Assembly (NCBI GenBank): GCA_964483155.1
Contig: CAZAAC010000005.1
Coordinates: forward strand, 1 to 64,000
Direction: 5' to 3'
DNA length: 64,000 nt
DNA from: JAAYYM01 sp964483155
GTDB taxonomy: Bacteria; Bacillota; Clostridia; Lachnospirales; Lachnospiraceae
A model generated the notes under the pieces. It searched no databases and was not told where the DNA came from. It saw only the letters and a program-made list of their open reading frames with translations. Made by a program: the position numbers and the translations under genes. Of this stretch, positions 17,827-26,176 are shown piece after piece (within the stretch, counting starts at the first letter, position 1; each line of letters starts with the position of its first letter).

Positions 17827-19506
17827 CTACAATTCTACTTCCATAATAATAGGCATAATCATAGGTCTCCGCTTTGTCTTTCTCCAGACGTAACCACTGA
17901 GAGCATCCTTTATGGCATTTTTCATCTTTCCCCAATCAGTGACTTTCCTGTCCATCAATGTCTCTAAAGCATCTGCAACTACTCCTTTTGCTTCGTCCAT
18001 GATTTCGTCTGATTCTTTTACATATACAAAACCTCTTGATACGACATCTGGTCCAGCCAAGAGACGATTAGTACCCTTTTCTAGCGTCATGACCACAATT
18101 AATATACCATCCTCTGCCAGAAGCTGTCTATCGCGAAGCACTACATTACCAACATCTCCAACTCCCAAACCATCTACGAAAATTGCGCCTACATGCACCT
18201 GCCCTGTTACTGCTGCCGCCTCAGAATTCAACTCCAACACATCTCCACTGCCTAGTGTGAAAATGTTTTTTTTGGGTATCCCAAGTTCATACGCTATCTT
18301 AGTCTGTGCTTTTAAATGCTTATATTCGCCATGTACAGGAACCGCATATTTGGGTTGTACCAGTGAGTAAATAAGTTTAATCTCTTCCTGACAGGCATGC
18401 CCTGATACATGTGTGTCTTGAAATATAACATCCGCACCCTTCATCGATAACTCATTAATTACCTTCGATACGGCTTTCTCATTTCCTGGAATCGGACTAG
18501 AACTAAATATGACCGTATCTCCTGGCTTAATTGTTACCTTTTTGTGTATATTGCTGGCCATTCTGCTAAGAGCTGCCATGGACTCGCCTTGACTTCCCGT
18601 CGTTATGATAACCGTTTGTTCATCGGGATAGTTCTTCAACTGTTCTATGTCAATCAATGTTTCTTCAGGAATTTTGATATAGCCAAGTTCAGACGCTGTC
18701 TGAATTACATTGACCATACTTCTTCCCTCTACAACAACTTTTCTTCCACTTTTATAGGCAGAATCAACGATCTGCTGCACCCTGTCAATATTGGAAGCAA
18801 ATGTTGCGACAAATATTCTCGTGGTTTTATGCTCCGCAAAAATACTATCAAATACTTTTCCAATAGTCTTTTCAGAATTTGTAAATCCTGGTCTCTCTGC
18901 GTTTGTACTATCACACATTAAAGCAAGCACACCTTTTTTTCCTATCTCCCCAAAACGCTGTAAATCAATAGGATCACCAAATACAGGTGTGTAATCAACC
19001 TTAAAATCCCCTGTGTGTACTACAATGCCTACTGGGGAATAAATTGCAAGTGCAACTGCATCTGCAATACTATGATTTGTCTTGATAAACTCAATTCTAA
19101 ACTGACCGAGATTAATGGATTGTCCACTCTTAATTACTTTTCTCTTTGTCGTATTTAATAAATTGTGCTCCTTTAATTTATTCTCAATCAATGCGATTGT
19201 CAGCTTCGTCGCATAAATCGGAACATTAATATCTCTAAGCACATAGGGTAATGCGCCGATATGATCTTCATGCCCGTGTGTAATGACGAACCCCTTCACT
19301 TTACTGAGATTATCCTTTAAGTAGGTCACATCTGGAATTACCATATCAATTCCCAGCATATCATCCTCTGGAAATGCTAAACCACAATCAATTACGATAA
19401 TGCTGTCTTCGTATTCAATTGCTGTAATATTTAATCCTATTTGTTCTAATCCGCCTAACGGAATAATTTTTAGCTTTGAATTATTTATTTCATTATTCTG
19501 TTTCAA
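17827..19506 (-). CDS. rnj: Ribonuclease J
   Basis: A 559-residue metallo-beta-lactamase/beta-CASP nuclease of normal RNase J length. It has IIPLGGLEQIGLN at the start, the zinc-binding motif THGHEDHIGA near residue 77, MCDSTNAERPG, and the beta-CASP VPVHGEYKHL near residue 390. It combines 5'-3' exonuclease and endonuclease activities in mRNA decay and rRNA maturation. The start is TTG at 19506 with GGAGGAT upstream, inside the end of the DUF1292 gene (14-bp overlap), so expression is coupled. The position between DUF1292 and ylbF is an insertion relative to the Bacillus order. Confidence 0.93.
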   Translation of the reverse strand: MKQNNEINNSKLKIIPLGGLEQIGLNITAIEYEDSIIVIDCGLAFPEDDMLGIDMVIPDVTYLKDNLSKVKGFVITHGHEDHIGALPYVLRDINVPIYATKLTIALIENKLKEHNLLNTTKRKVIKSGQSINLGQFRIEFIKTNHSIADAVALAIYSPVGIVVHTGDFKVDYTPVFGDPIDLQRFGEIGKKGVLALMCDSTNAERPGFTNSEKTIGKVFDSIFAEHKTTRIFVATFASNIDRVQQIVDSAYKSGRKVVVEGRSMVNVIQTASELGYIKIPEETLIDIEQLKNYPDEQTVIITTGSQGESMAALSRMASNIHKKVTIKPGDTVIFSSSPIPGNEKAVSKVINELSMKGADVIFQDTHVSGHACQEEIKLIYSLVQPKYAVPVHGEYKHLKAQTKIAYELGIPKKNIFTLGSGDVLELNSEAAAVTGQVHVGAIFVDGLGVGDVGNVVLRDRQLLAEDGILIVVMTLEKGTNRLLAGPDVVSRGFVYVKESDEIMDEAKGVVADALETLMDRKVTDWGKMKNAIKDALSGYVWRKTKRRPMIMPIIMEVEL

Positions 19507-19765
19507 ATTCTATATCCTCCATGATTTCTTCAAATACCTTTGCCACCGCGAGCAACTCTATCTCGTTCTCCACCATTTCATAAATGCTTTCGCTATCCGC
19601 TTCTGAAGCAACGTCTTTTAATAGGAAAGCCTCGCCATCCCCATCTTCCAATTCTGTTACCAAAATATAATTTTTACCATTAATCCGCGTCTGCTCCAAA
19701 ACAAAAAATTCTATTGCTTCTTCACTTCCTCCTTCATTCTTTGGCATAAATGTTACTTTTTCCAT
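19493..19765 (-). CDS. DUF1292 family protein (YrzB-like)
   Basis: A 90-residue acidic protein with the DUF1292 pattern: an N-terminal beta-rich part (MEKVTFMPKNEGG, EFFVLEQTRINGKNYILVT), a DGDGEAFLLKD loop, then a Glu-rich helix. The function is unknown. In Bacillus the family member YrzB sits between ruvX (yrrK) and mltG (yrrL), and here it directly follows ruvX with no gap, so the identity is firm from synteny. AAAGGAT before the ATG. Confidence 0.85.
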   Translation of the reverse strand: MEKVTFMPKNEGGSEEAIEFFVLEQTRINGKNYILVTELEDGDGEAFLLKDVASEADSESIYEMVENEIELLAVAKVFEEIMEDIEFETE

Positions 19766-20200
19766 CTATCCTATATCCTTTCTTCCCAAAAAATCTAAAT
19801 ATCCTTGCAAAATGAAAATAGCAGCAATTTCATCAACATACTTGCCCCTATTTTCTCGCCGTATTCCACTCTCTATCATTGACTTATCTGCGGCTACTGT
19901 CGTTAAGCGCTCGTCCCACAATACAACCTCAAGACCTGTTCTTCGTATTAAGGCCTCCTGAAATGCAATGGTTTTATTTCCTCGTTCACCAATGCTGTTA
20001 TTCATATTCTTAGGCAACCCTAATACTATTTTTTCAACCTTGTACTCTGCAATTATTTCTTCTATTCTGGCAAGAGTCTTGCGTAATTTATCCTCAGATT
20101 CTCTACGAATAATCTCCATACCTTGTGCCGTTATAAGCAGTGGGTCGCTGATAGCAACCCCGACTGTCTTAGAGCCAAAATCCAAGCCTAATATACGCAT
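19766..20200 (-). CDS. ruvX: Putative pre-16S rRNA nuclease / Holliday junction resolvase YqgF (RuvX)
   Basis: A 144-residue RNase H-fold nuclease. It has MRILGLDFGSKTVGVAISD (first catalytic Asp), VLGLPKNMNNSIGERG in the middle and WDERLTTVAA near residue 100. The family acts on pre-16S rRNA 5' ends and was first described as a Holliday junction resolvase. The ATG at 20200 starts the conserved domain with AGGG upstream; the ATG at 20218 overlaps ireB. It belongs to the conserved ireB-ruvX-DUF1292 trio. Confidence 0.9.
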   Translation of the reverse strand: MRILGLDFGSKTVGVAISDPLLITAQGMEIIRRESEDKLRKTLARIEEIIAEYKVEKIVLGLPKNMNNSIGERGNKTIAFQEALIRRTGLEVVLWDERLTTVAADKSMIESGIRRENRGKYVDEIAAIFILQGYLDFLGRKDIG

Positions 20201-20208
20201 GTTTAACC

Positions 20209-20472
20209 CTACTTCCATCCATTGTTCTTAATATATTCCGTTAATAATTCCTCTACCAGTTCATCACGTTCTACCTTCATCACGAGGCTTCTCGCATTGT
20301 TGTGACTTGTAATATATGTCGGATCCCCAGACATAATATATCCAACGATTTGATTCACCGGATTATAACCTTTTTCCGTAAGTGCTTCGTATACCGTTGC
20401 TAAAACTACTTTTACACCGGTTTCCGGTTCCGTTTCAACTTTAAAATATTGTGTGTTTCCTAAATTTTGCAT
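20209..20472 (-). CDS. ireB: IreB family regulatory phosphoprotein
   Basis: An 87-residue protein with the IreB/DUF965 pattern NTQYFKVE near the start, YEALTEKGYNPVNQIVGYIMSGDPTYITSHNNARSL in the middle (given in part by key residues), and a C-terminal Glu-rich helix. In Enterococcus, IreB is the substrate of the kinase IreK and lowers cephalosporin resistance. The Thr residues of the N-terminus are the likely phosphosites by analogy. The ATG at 20472 is favoured by the conserved start; the ATG at 20490 is 18 bp longer. No kinase gene is in the window. Confidence 0.87.
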   Translation of the reverse strand: MQNLGNTQYFKVETEPETGVKVVLATVYEALTEKGYNPVNQIVGYIMSGDPTYITSHNNARSLVMKVERDELVEELLTEYIKNNGWK

Positions 20473-20524
20473 TCCCTCACATCCTTCCATCTGATGTACA
20501 TAGATTTATCCATTATATTTTATA

Positions 20525-21883
20525 CTACTCCATATTGGGGGAAAATTCAAGGATTTCATCGGTAATCATCCTTACCCCTATCCCATATATAAGCTGATTT
20601 GTTAAATCATCCTCTGTCGCAACAGCTACACGCACATATTCCTTTGTATAACCCACCTGATAGGCTTTTCCCATAATCACTTGCTTTTCTTCAATCAGTA
20701 CTTCCAGATTGTGTCCAATCCATTTCTCTCTAAATTCTTTCGATTTCTTAATACCGGCCTCTATTAATATCGAACTCCTTTCGGCTTTATCCTTTTCCAG
20801 TATCTGGTCAGTCATCGTATCTGCTTTGGTACCTTTTCTACGCGAGTATTTGAATATATGTGTCTCATAAAAATTTACTTTTTCCAAAAATAGTACTGTC
20901 TGCAAAAACTCATCTTGACTTTCGCCTGGAAATCCAACGATAATATCAGTCGTCAAAGCTGGCTTTGCATAATATTTTCTGATTAATTCTACCTTGTCAT
21001 AGTATTCCTGTGTATCATAGCGCCTATTCATTCTTTTTAATGTTGCATCACATCCACTTTGCAGGGAAAGATGAAAATGAGGGCATACTTTCTCCATAGA
21101 GACAAGTTCTTTTACAAACTCTTCTGTAATAATACGTGGTTCCAAAGAACCGAGTCGGATTCTGCTGATTCCTTTTACCTGATTTACTTTTTTAATTAGC
21201 TCTAATAAATCTGTTTTTTGATCGAAATCAATTCCATAGGAGCAAAGATGTATGCCCGTAAGAACGACCTCCTTATATCCTTTTGACACAAGTTCTTCAA
21301 CTTCTCCCAATACATTTGCAATACTTCTGCTTCTGACACGTCCTCTGGCATAAGGAATGATACAATAACTACAAAACTGATTACAACCATCCTGTACCTT
21401 AATATATGCTCTTGTATGCTCTGCTGTCTGCGATAATTTTAATTCTTCATATTCCTTCTCATTTGCAATCTCAAGAATTGTCCTTTCCTGTATGGTTTTT
21501 GCTTCACGGAGTGTCTGCTTTCCCTTCTTATCTACCCTTTGCTGCTCAAATTCGCGTAATAATTCAATTAAGTCTCCCTTTTTATTATTACCTATAATCA
21601 AATCTATGCTTTCATCTGCAACTGCACCTTCTATATCTGTCTGTGCATAACATCCCATTGCAATTACAATTGCTGCAGGGTTCTGCTTTTTTGCTTTGTG
21701 AAGCATCTGCCTTGATTTTCTATCGGCAATATTAGTGACGCTACATGTATTTACAATATAAATGTCTGCATATGAAGCAAAGGGTACAATGATATACCCA
21801 TTTTCCATCAGCAATTGTTGCACAACTTCTATCTCATACGAATTTACCTTGCAGCCAAGGTTGTGTAATGCTACTTTTTCCAT
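20525..21883 (-). CDS. mtaB: tRNA (N6-threonylcarbamoyladenosine(37)-C2)-methylthiotransferase MtaB
   Basis: A 452-residue radical-SAM methylthiotransferase. The N-terminal UPF0004 domain has cysteines in NLGCKVN, VNTCSVTN and MGCYAQTD. The radical-SAM CxxxCxxC lies in QFCSYCIIPYARGR near residue 170, and a C-terminal TRAM-like region ends the protein. It converts t6A37 to ms2t6A37 in tRNAs that read ANN codons. NLGCKVNSYE with Lys rather than Gln fits MtaB over MiaB. CAGGGAG precedes the ATG. It begins the minus-strand run leading into ireB and rnj. Confidence 0.92.
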   Translation of the reverse strand: MEKVALHNLGCKVNSYEIEVVQQLLMENGYIIVPFASYADIYIVNTCSVTNIADRKSRQMLHKAKKQNPAAIVIAMGCYAQTDIEGAVADESIDLIIGNNKKGDLIELLREFEQQRVDKKGKQTLREAKTIQERTILEIANEKEYEELKLSQTAEHTRAYIKVQDGCNQFCSYCIIPYARGRVRSRSIANVLGEVEELVSKGYKEVVLTGIHLCSYGIDFDQKTDLLELIKKVNQVKGISRIRLGSLEPRIITEEFVKELVSMEKVCPHFHLSLQSGCDATLKRMNRRYDTQEYYDKVELIRKYYAKPALTTDIIVGFPGESQDEFLQTVLFLEKVNFYETHIFKYSRRKGTKADTMTDQILEKDKAERSSILIEAGIKKSKEFREKWIGHNLEVLIEEKQVIMGKAYQVGYTKEYVRVAVATEDDLTNQLIYGIGVRMITDEILEFSPNME

Positions 21884-21917
21884 AAGAAACTCCCTGTTTT
21901 TTTGTGTTGTTTTGATA

Positions 21918-21946
21918 TTGACATTTAATAACCGTACCTTTAATAT
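21918..21946 (+). promoter_or_regulatory. Promoter of the HPr-like gene
   Basis: TTGACA (21918-21923), 17-bp spacer, TAATAT (21941-21946), with the ATG 36 bases after the -10 and AAAAAGGAGG as ribosome binding site. It is a near-consensus housekeeping sigma factor promoter. Confidence 0.75.
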
Positions 21947-21981
21947 ATAGAGTGAAAGAAAATAAAAAGGAGGTTTTTAGT

Positions 21982-22212
21982 ATGAAAACTGTACAAATTT
22001 CTTTAAATTCTATCGACAAAGTAAAATCATTTGTGAATGATATTACAAAATTCGACTGTGATTTTGATTTGGTATCAGGAAGATATGTAATTGACGCTAA
22101 ATCTATCATGGGCATCTTCAGTCTGGATTTGTCAAAACCTATTGACTTAAACATCCATGCAGAAGATAACGCTGAAGAAGTACTGGCTATTATTAAACCA
22201 TATTTGATTTAA
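21982..22212 (+). CDS. HPr-like protein lacking the catalytic histidine
   Basis: A 76-residue protein. Its second half matches HPr well: VIDAKSIMGIFSLDLSKPIDLNI aligns with the Ser46 region (AKSIMGVMSL in HPr), then AEEVLAIIKPYL aligns with the last helix. The stretch that should read GLHARPA reads SIDKVKS, so the PEP-phosphorylated His15 is replaced by Asp while the regulatory Ser is kept. Bacillus Crh similarly lacks His15 (Gln there). It cannot be a PTS phosphocarrier by the normal route; a regulatory role is possible. The ATG at 21982 is set by the AAAAAGGAGG site; the upstream ATG at 21952 lies next to the -10. Confidence 0.75.
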   Translation: MKTVQISLNSIDKVKSFVNDITKFDCDFDLVSGRYVIDAKSIMGIFSLDLSKPIDLNIHAEDNAEEVLAIIKPYLI

Positions 22213-22324
22213 GACTTCAGCAAAGCATCTAAGTGATCGTATCTATATCACTTAGATAACTAAAACATACAACCAAGGGGCATTTGTGAATTAATAGGCA
22301 GCTGTCCTTTTTTTGTTTCATCTA
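22213..22324. terminator. Convergent intergenic region with two hairpins
   Basis: A perfect 11-bp inverted repeat lies at 22227-22237 and 22247-22257 (ATCTAAGTGAT and its complement, 9-base loop) with no T tract after it. A weaker stem (22275-22282 with 22303-22309) is followed by seven Ts around 22308-22314 and looks like the actual plus-strand terminator of the HPr-like gene. The convergent gene on the minus strand ends at 22325. Confidence 0.45.
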
Positions 22325-24049
22325 TCAATCCAGTTCAGGCAGTCCGCTAGTAGTTTCTTCGGCAAATCCTATCATATGATCTCCCAGCTTATATAAATGT
22401 AACCCGCTACCATTGATACGTTCTAAATCATCTTCTCTAAATATATAGATTACATCATCTCTGATTTTTCCTTGTTCTAATTCAGCATAATACTCTTCTA
22501 TCGTACTATTGATTTGTTCCTCATAGCTTCTTGCAAAATAATAGTTATTTAGCGTCATATCATGATAATAGGCATAATAAGCCGTATCCATAATAATATC
22601 ATTTTCATCATACATGAAAACAAAATGCTGATAAGGCTCTATGATACTGTTTATTTTGCTAATATCCCATAGAGATTGATAATGATGCGTTGTTTTTGCA
22701 AAGTACGTTTCTTTCTCTTTCACAATCTTTGACACGTCCAGAATTTGTAGCATTAAACATATCGCCATAAAAGAAACGACGACGACACCAATTTTCCTTT
22801 GCGATACTTTTTCTGTTTCACCATATCTTGTAAGCAATGCAATTGTTCCCAGCATAATACTATATACCGGCACCCATATGAACCTTCCGTTTGAGCGGAA
22901 AATACCAAGCATTTTATCAATAAAAGAGGGATAGGGAACGCCAAACCATTTTGTATCTCCCAAAGTAACCATCGGCAATACTGCCAACAGCATAAATGTG
23001 ATTACAAGCAGAGCAAGCACTATTTCAGATGTATGCTTTTTTGCAAATGTTCTTGAAAGACTTTTTCTTTTTCTCGCAAATAAGCTCAATATAATAACAA
23101 TCGCAACGCTCGTCATCATAAGCATTCCTGCGCCCAGATACCCAAATCCCTCATATTGAAAATCATAATACAATGGCAAGCCCTCAAATAACGCCGAATA
23201 CGATAGGGGATTAAAAAAGGTGTTCAGATTGCTTCCGAAGGTACCTAACCCTTCTCCTATAGGAGATGTGTTTTCATAAAAAGCGCCCCATAAGAGCAAT
23301 GTCAATAACACCACAATACAAAACAAAGCCACAATCGCACCATTCTGCCATACCTGCTTTATTCTGTTATCTTTTTCTCTCCTCAGATATTCGTCAGTCA
23401 TACTTCCTATCATGATGATTGCTACCATTGGCACAAAATACGAGTGAATGGAAACGCATAAAAATCCTATTCCTGCCCAGGCGATACCTTTTATAACTAT
23501 GTTTTTAAATTTATTTTGATAAAACCAGACCAGAAGAGCCAAAAGAATGATCCACTGTGCGCCAAGTGCCGTATGATAATACATTCTTTGCAGCATAGTA
23601 AAACTAAGCGTAAAAAAAGGAACTGATAGGATGCAAATCCTTTTATCATCTGTTATTCGTCTGATCAAAAGAATTACAATACCCCCTTGCAAAAAGAAAG
23701 AAAGCAATCCAAATAAACCAAAATACTGAAAAGTAGTCGGTAATACATTTCTGAAAATTTTAAAGCAAAACGCAAATAATGGTATCGAATCTGTCCAAAT
23801 AACAGAGACACGATTAGGATAAGATAACGTATCAATCATCCCCATTGGAAAATGCCAATCACTCATTCGATAATGACACCAGCCTAAATAATGCTGTCTT
23901 AAATCAATATCTCCATTCATCAGCCATGCATCATATGTAAAATCAAGAATTCGAATACCATAGATCCACAAAAAAGAGAGGATACCAATTAGGCTTCCAA
24001 TGGCAAATAGAATTTTGTATTCATGTTTCCCTATATGGTTATTCAACAA
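22325..24049 (-). CDS. Polytopic membrane protein, DUF6311-like (probable GT-C-type)
   Basis: A 574-residue protein with about 11-12 hydrophobic segments. The first periplasmic-side loop has DIDLRQHYLGWCHYR, and SYPNRVSVIWTDSIPLFA follows, a pattern I associate with DUF6311 membrane proteins. The C-terminal 130 residues form a soluble domain on the outside. The topology and acidic first loop resemble GT-C transferases that use lipid-phosphate sugars, but no reaction is known to me. The start is TTG at 24049, inside the end of thiI, so the two are probably co-transcribed. Weak ribosome binding site; an internal start is possible. Confidence 0.65.
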   Translation of the reverse strand: MLNNHIGKHEYKILFAIGSLIGILSFLWIYGIRILDFTYDAWLMNGDIDLRQHYLGWCHYRMSDWHFPMGMIDTLSYPNRVSVIWTDSIPLFAFCFKIFRNVLPTTFQYFGLFGLLSFFLQGGIVILLIRRITDDKRICILSVPFFTLSFTMLQRMYYHTALGAQWIILLALLVWFYQNKFKNIVIKGIAWAGIGFLCVSIHSYFVPMVAIIMIGSMTDEYLRREKDNRIKQVWQNGAIVALFCIVVLLTLLLWGAFYENTSPIGEGLGTFGSNLNTFFNPLSYSALFEGLPLYYDFQYEGFGYLGAGMLMMTSVAIVIILSLFARKRKSLSRTFAKKHTSEIVLALLVITFMLLAVLPMVTLGDTKWFGVPYPSFIDKMLGIFRSNGRFIWVPVYSIMLGTIALLTRYGETEKVSQRKIGVVVVSFMAICLMLQILDVSKIVKEKETYFAKTTHHYQSLWDISKINSIIEPYQHFVFMYDENDIIMDTAYYAYYHDMTLNNYYFARSYEEQINSTIEEYYAELEQGKIRDDVIYIFREDDLERINGSGLHLYKLGDHMIGFAEETTSGLPELD

Positions 24050-25217
24050 TAATCAACTCTTTCGTTTCAATTGCAGTTGCCAGCAATTCATCAATCTTTT
24101 CTTCTAGGTTTCTTTCTGATCGCTTGATAATATTCAAATTTGGTTTTATAACTGGATGTTTTGCCACAAATATGGTACAGCAGTCTTCATACGGCAGTAT
24201 TGAAGTTTCAAATGTATCAATTTTGTTCGCTATTTCAATAATCTCCTGCTTATCAAAACCAATCACCGGTCGATATACGGGCATCGTACATACTTCATTT
24301 GTTGCCGCTAGCGACTTTAGAGTCTGACTCGCTACCTGACCGATACTCTCTCCCGTTATTAAACCAAGACAGTCTGTTTCTTTCGCAATATGCTCTGCTA
24401 TTTTCATCATATATCTTCGCATAATAATGGTTAGCTCTTCATGTGGACATTTTTCATAAATATAAAGCTGAATTTCTGTAAAATTAATAACATGCAAATA
24501 AACAGGGCCACTATAACATGATATCACTCTTGCGAGATCAACTACTTTTTGTTTTGCTCTTTCACTTGTATATGGTGGCGCATGAAAATAAACGGCATCG
24601 ATTTTCACACCACGTTTTGCTATCATATACCCCGCTACTGGTGAATCGATTCCTCCTGACAGTAGCAGCATGGCTTTCCCGTTACTACCCACGGGCATTC
24701 CACCCGGCCCCGGAATCACTTCTGAATAAATATAAATTCTTTCTCGAATTTCTACACTAAGCAAAATATCTGGATTATGTACATCCACCTTCATCATCGG
24801 ATATGCCTCTAATATAGTTCCTCCGAGCTCACTATTGATTTCCATCGATTGCATGGGATAATCTTTACGTGCTCTTCTGGCGTTTACTTTAAAGGTCTTA
24901 TTTTTGTCTGGATAAACATCATCTATATATTTAATTATATCCTTTTGCAGTTGTTCAAATCCATTATCCTCCACGTGTACTACTGGACAGATACCTGTAA
25001 TTCCAAACACCTTCTTTAATCCTTCCACAACTTCATGAAAATCAAAATCGCTTAAGCATTCTATATAAACTCTGCCCTGCGTTCTGGTAACATCAAACCT
25101 TCCCCCCACTTTCCGCAGTGATATTCTGATTTGTTTCATAAGTGCATCTTCAAAAAAGTGTCTGTTGTTTCCTTTTAACCCAATTTCGGCATATTTGATC
25201 AAAAATGCTGTAAACAT
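24039..25217 (-). CDS. thiI: tRNA uridine 4-sulfurtransferase
   Basis: A 392-residue ThiI of the short type. The N-terminal ferredoxin-like/THUMP domain (residues 1-165) has KYAEIGLKGNNRHFFE. The adenylation domain has the PP-loop LLLSGGIDSPVAGY near residue 188 and the CYSGPVYLH region. It ends after the PP-loop domain and lacks the rhodanese domain of E. coli ThiI, as usual in Firmicutes, where a dedicated NifS-type desulfurase hands over sulfur. The cysteine desulfurase at 26177-27385 is the obvious partner. AAGGAG precedes the ATG. Confidence 0.93.
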   Translation of the reverse strand: MFTAFLIKYAEIGLKGNNRHFFEDALMKQIRISLRKVGGRFDVTRTQGRVYIECLSDFDFHEVVEGLKKVFGITGICPVVHVEDNGFEQLQKDIIKYIDDVYPDKNKTFKVNARRARKDYPMQSMEINSELGGTILEAYPMMKVDVHNPDILLSVEIRERIYIYSEVIPGPGGMPVGSNGKAMLLLSGGIDSPVAGYMIAKRGVKIDAVYFHAPPYTSERAKQKVVDLARVISCYSGPVYLHVINFTEIQLYIYEKCPHEELTIIMRRYMMKIAEHIAKETDCLGLITGESIGQVASQTLKSLAATNEVCTMPVYRPVIGFDKQEIIEIANKIDTFETSILPYEDCCTIFVAKHPVIKPNLNIIKRSERNLEEKIDELLATAIETKELIIVE

Positions 25218-25452
25218 ATTTTCTCCTTGCTAAATGTTTTTATCTGAAATAATCGTATCTAAAGACATTTAAGCACAAATCTGCGGCAGTTGCAACTATT
25301 GTACCGTTTTAATTTGACTTAATTTCTACTATATTAACAGGAAAGTAACTATATAATCAGTCTTTTCTCAGCCAGTATTTTATGCTATACTTATCAGCAT
25401 AAAGTCTTACGATAATTGACATAATGAAAAATAATTGCATTAGGAGAAATCT

Positions 25453-26160
25453 ATGGATAAACTATATATCATAATACCTGCCTATAATGAGGAAGAAAAT
25501 ATTACTAAGGTAATCGATGGCTGGTATTCTGTTCTGGACAAAATTGGGAATGACAGCAAATTGATTATTATCAATGATGGTAGTAAGGATAATACTTACG
25601 ATATTATGTTGGAATATGCTAAAACCAGACCGGCTTTTCAACCTTTGACAAAGGAGAACAGTGGCCATGGTGCTACCCTGCTTTTTGGTTACCATTATGC
25701 GATTGCGCAGGGGGCAGACTATATCTTTCAAACTGACTCTGATGGGCAGACACTACCTGAAGAATTTTTTGCTTTTTGGGATTTAAGAGAACAGTATGAT
25801 ATGATTATCGGACACAGAAATAAGCGTGAGGATGGAACTTCACGTATCTTTGTGACCAAAGTTCTAAAGACAGTTCTATGGTTATGTTTCCATGTTTCTG
25901 TTTTAGATGCCAACACCCCTTTTAGACTAATGAAAAAAAATACATTGGAAAAATATATCAAGAAAATACCAAAGGATTTTAATTTATCAAATGTCTTAAT
26001 ATCTGTTATTTATGCAAAATATAATCTAAAGGTCAAATACCTTCCTATTAGTTTTCGCCCCAGACAAGGTGGCGTAAACTCTATTAATCTGCGCAAGATT
26101 TTTAAAATTGGCAAACAAGCGATTAGCGATTTCAGGGAAATTAATCATTCTCTAAAGTAA
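25453..26160 (+). CDS. GT2 family glycosyltransferase (short DPM1-like)
   Basis: A 235-residue GT2 domain without membrane segments. It has LYIIIPAYNEEENI, IINDGSKDNTYDI and IFQTDSDGQTLP (DSD metal site near residue 97), closest to the dolichyl-phosphate-mannose-synthase-like GT2s. It stands alone on the plus strand between thiI and the cysteine desulfurase. TAGGAG lies before the ATG, and a possible extended -10 (TGCTATACT, 25383-25391) is upstream. It could charge a polyprenyl phosphate for the membrane protein at 22325, but that is only proximity. Confidence 0.85.
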   Translation: MDKLYIIIPAYNEEENITKVIDGWYSVLDKIGNDSKLIIINDGSKDNTYDIMLEYAKTRPAFQPLTKENSGHGATLLFGYHYAIAQGADYIFQTDSDGQTLPEEFFAFWDLREQYDMIIGHRNKREDGTSRIFVTKVLKTVLWLCFHVSVLDANTPFRLMKKNTLEKYIKKIPKDFNLSNVLISVIYAKYNLKVKYLPISFRPRQGGVNSINLRKIFKIGKQAISDFREINHSLK

Positions 26161-26176
26161 GGCATTTCGCATCACT

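Noticed and set aside
17788..17935. Longer start for the ylbF-like gene
   Set aside because: It would overlap rnj by over 100 bp and adds a non-family extension; the ATG at 17788 has a good ribosome binding site.
22227..22257. Perfect 11-bp hairpin as a standalone intrinsic terminator
   Set aside because: No T tract follows on either strand; it may be a processing or 3'-stability element instead.
25416..25444. TTGACA before the GT2 gene at 25453 as a promoter -35
   Set aside because: The -10 at 17 bp would be ATTAGG, which is the ribosome binding site; no room for a transcript start before the ATG.
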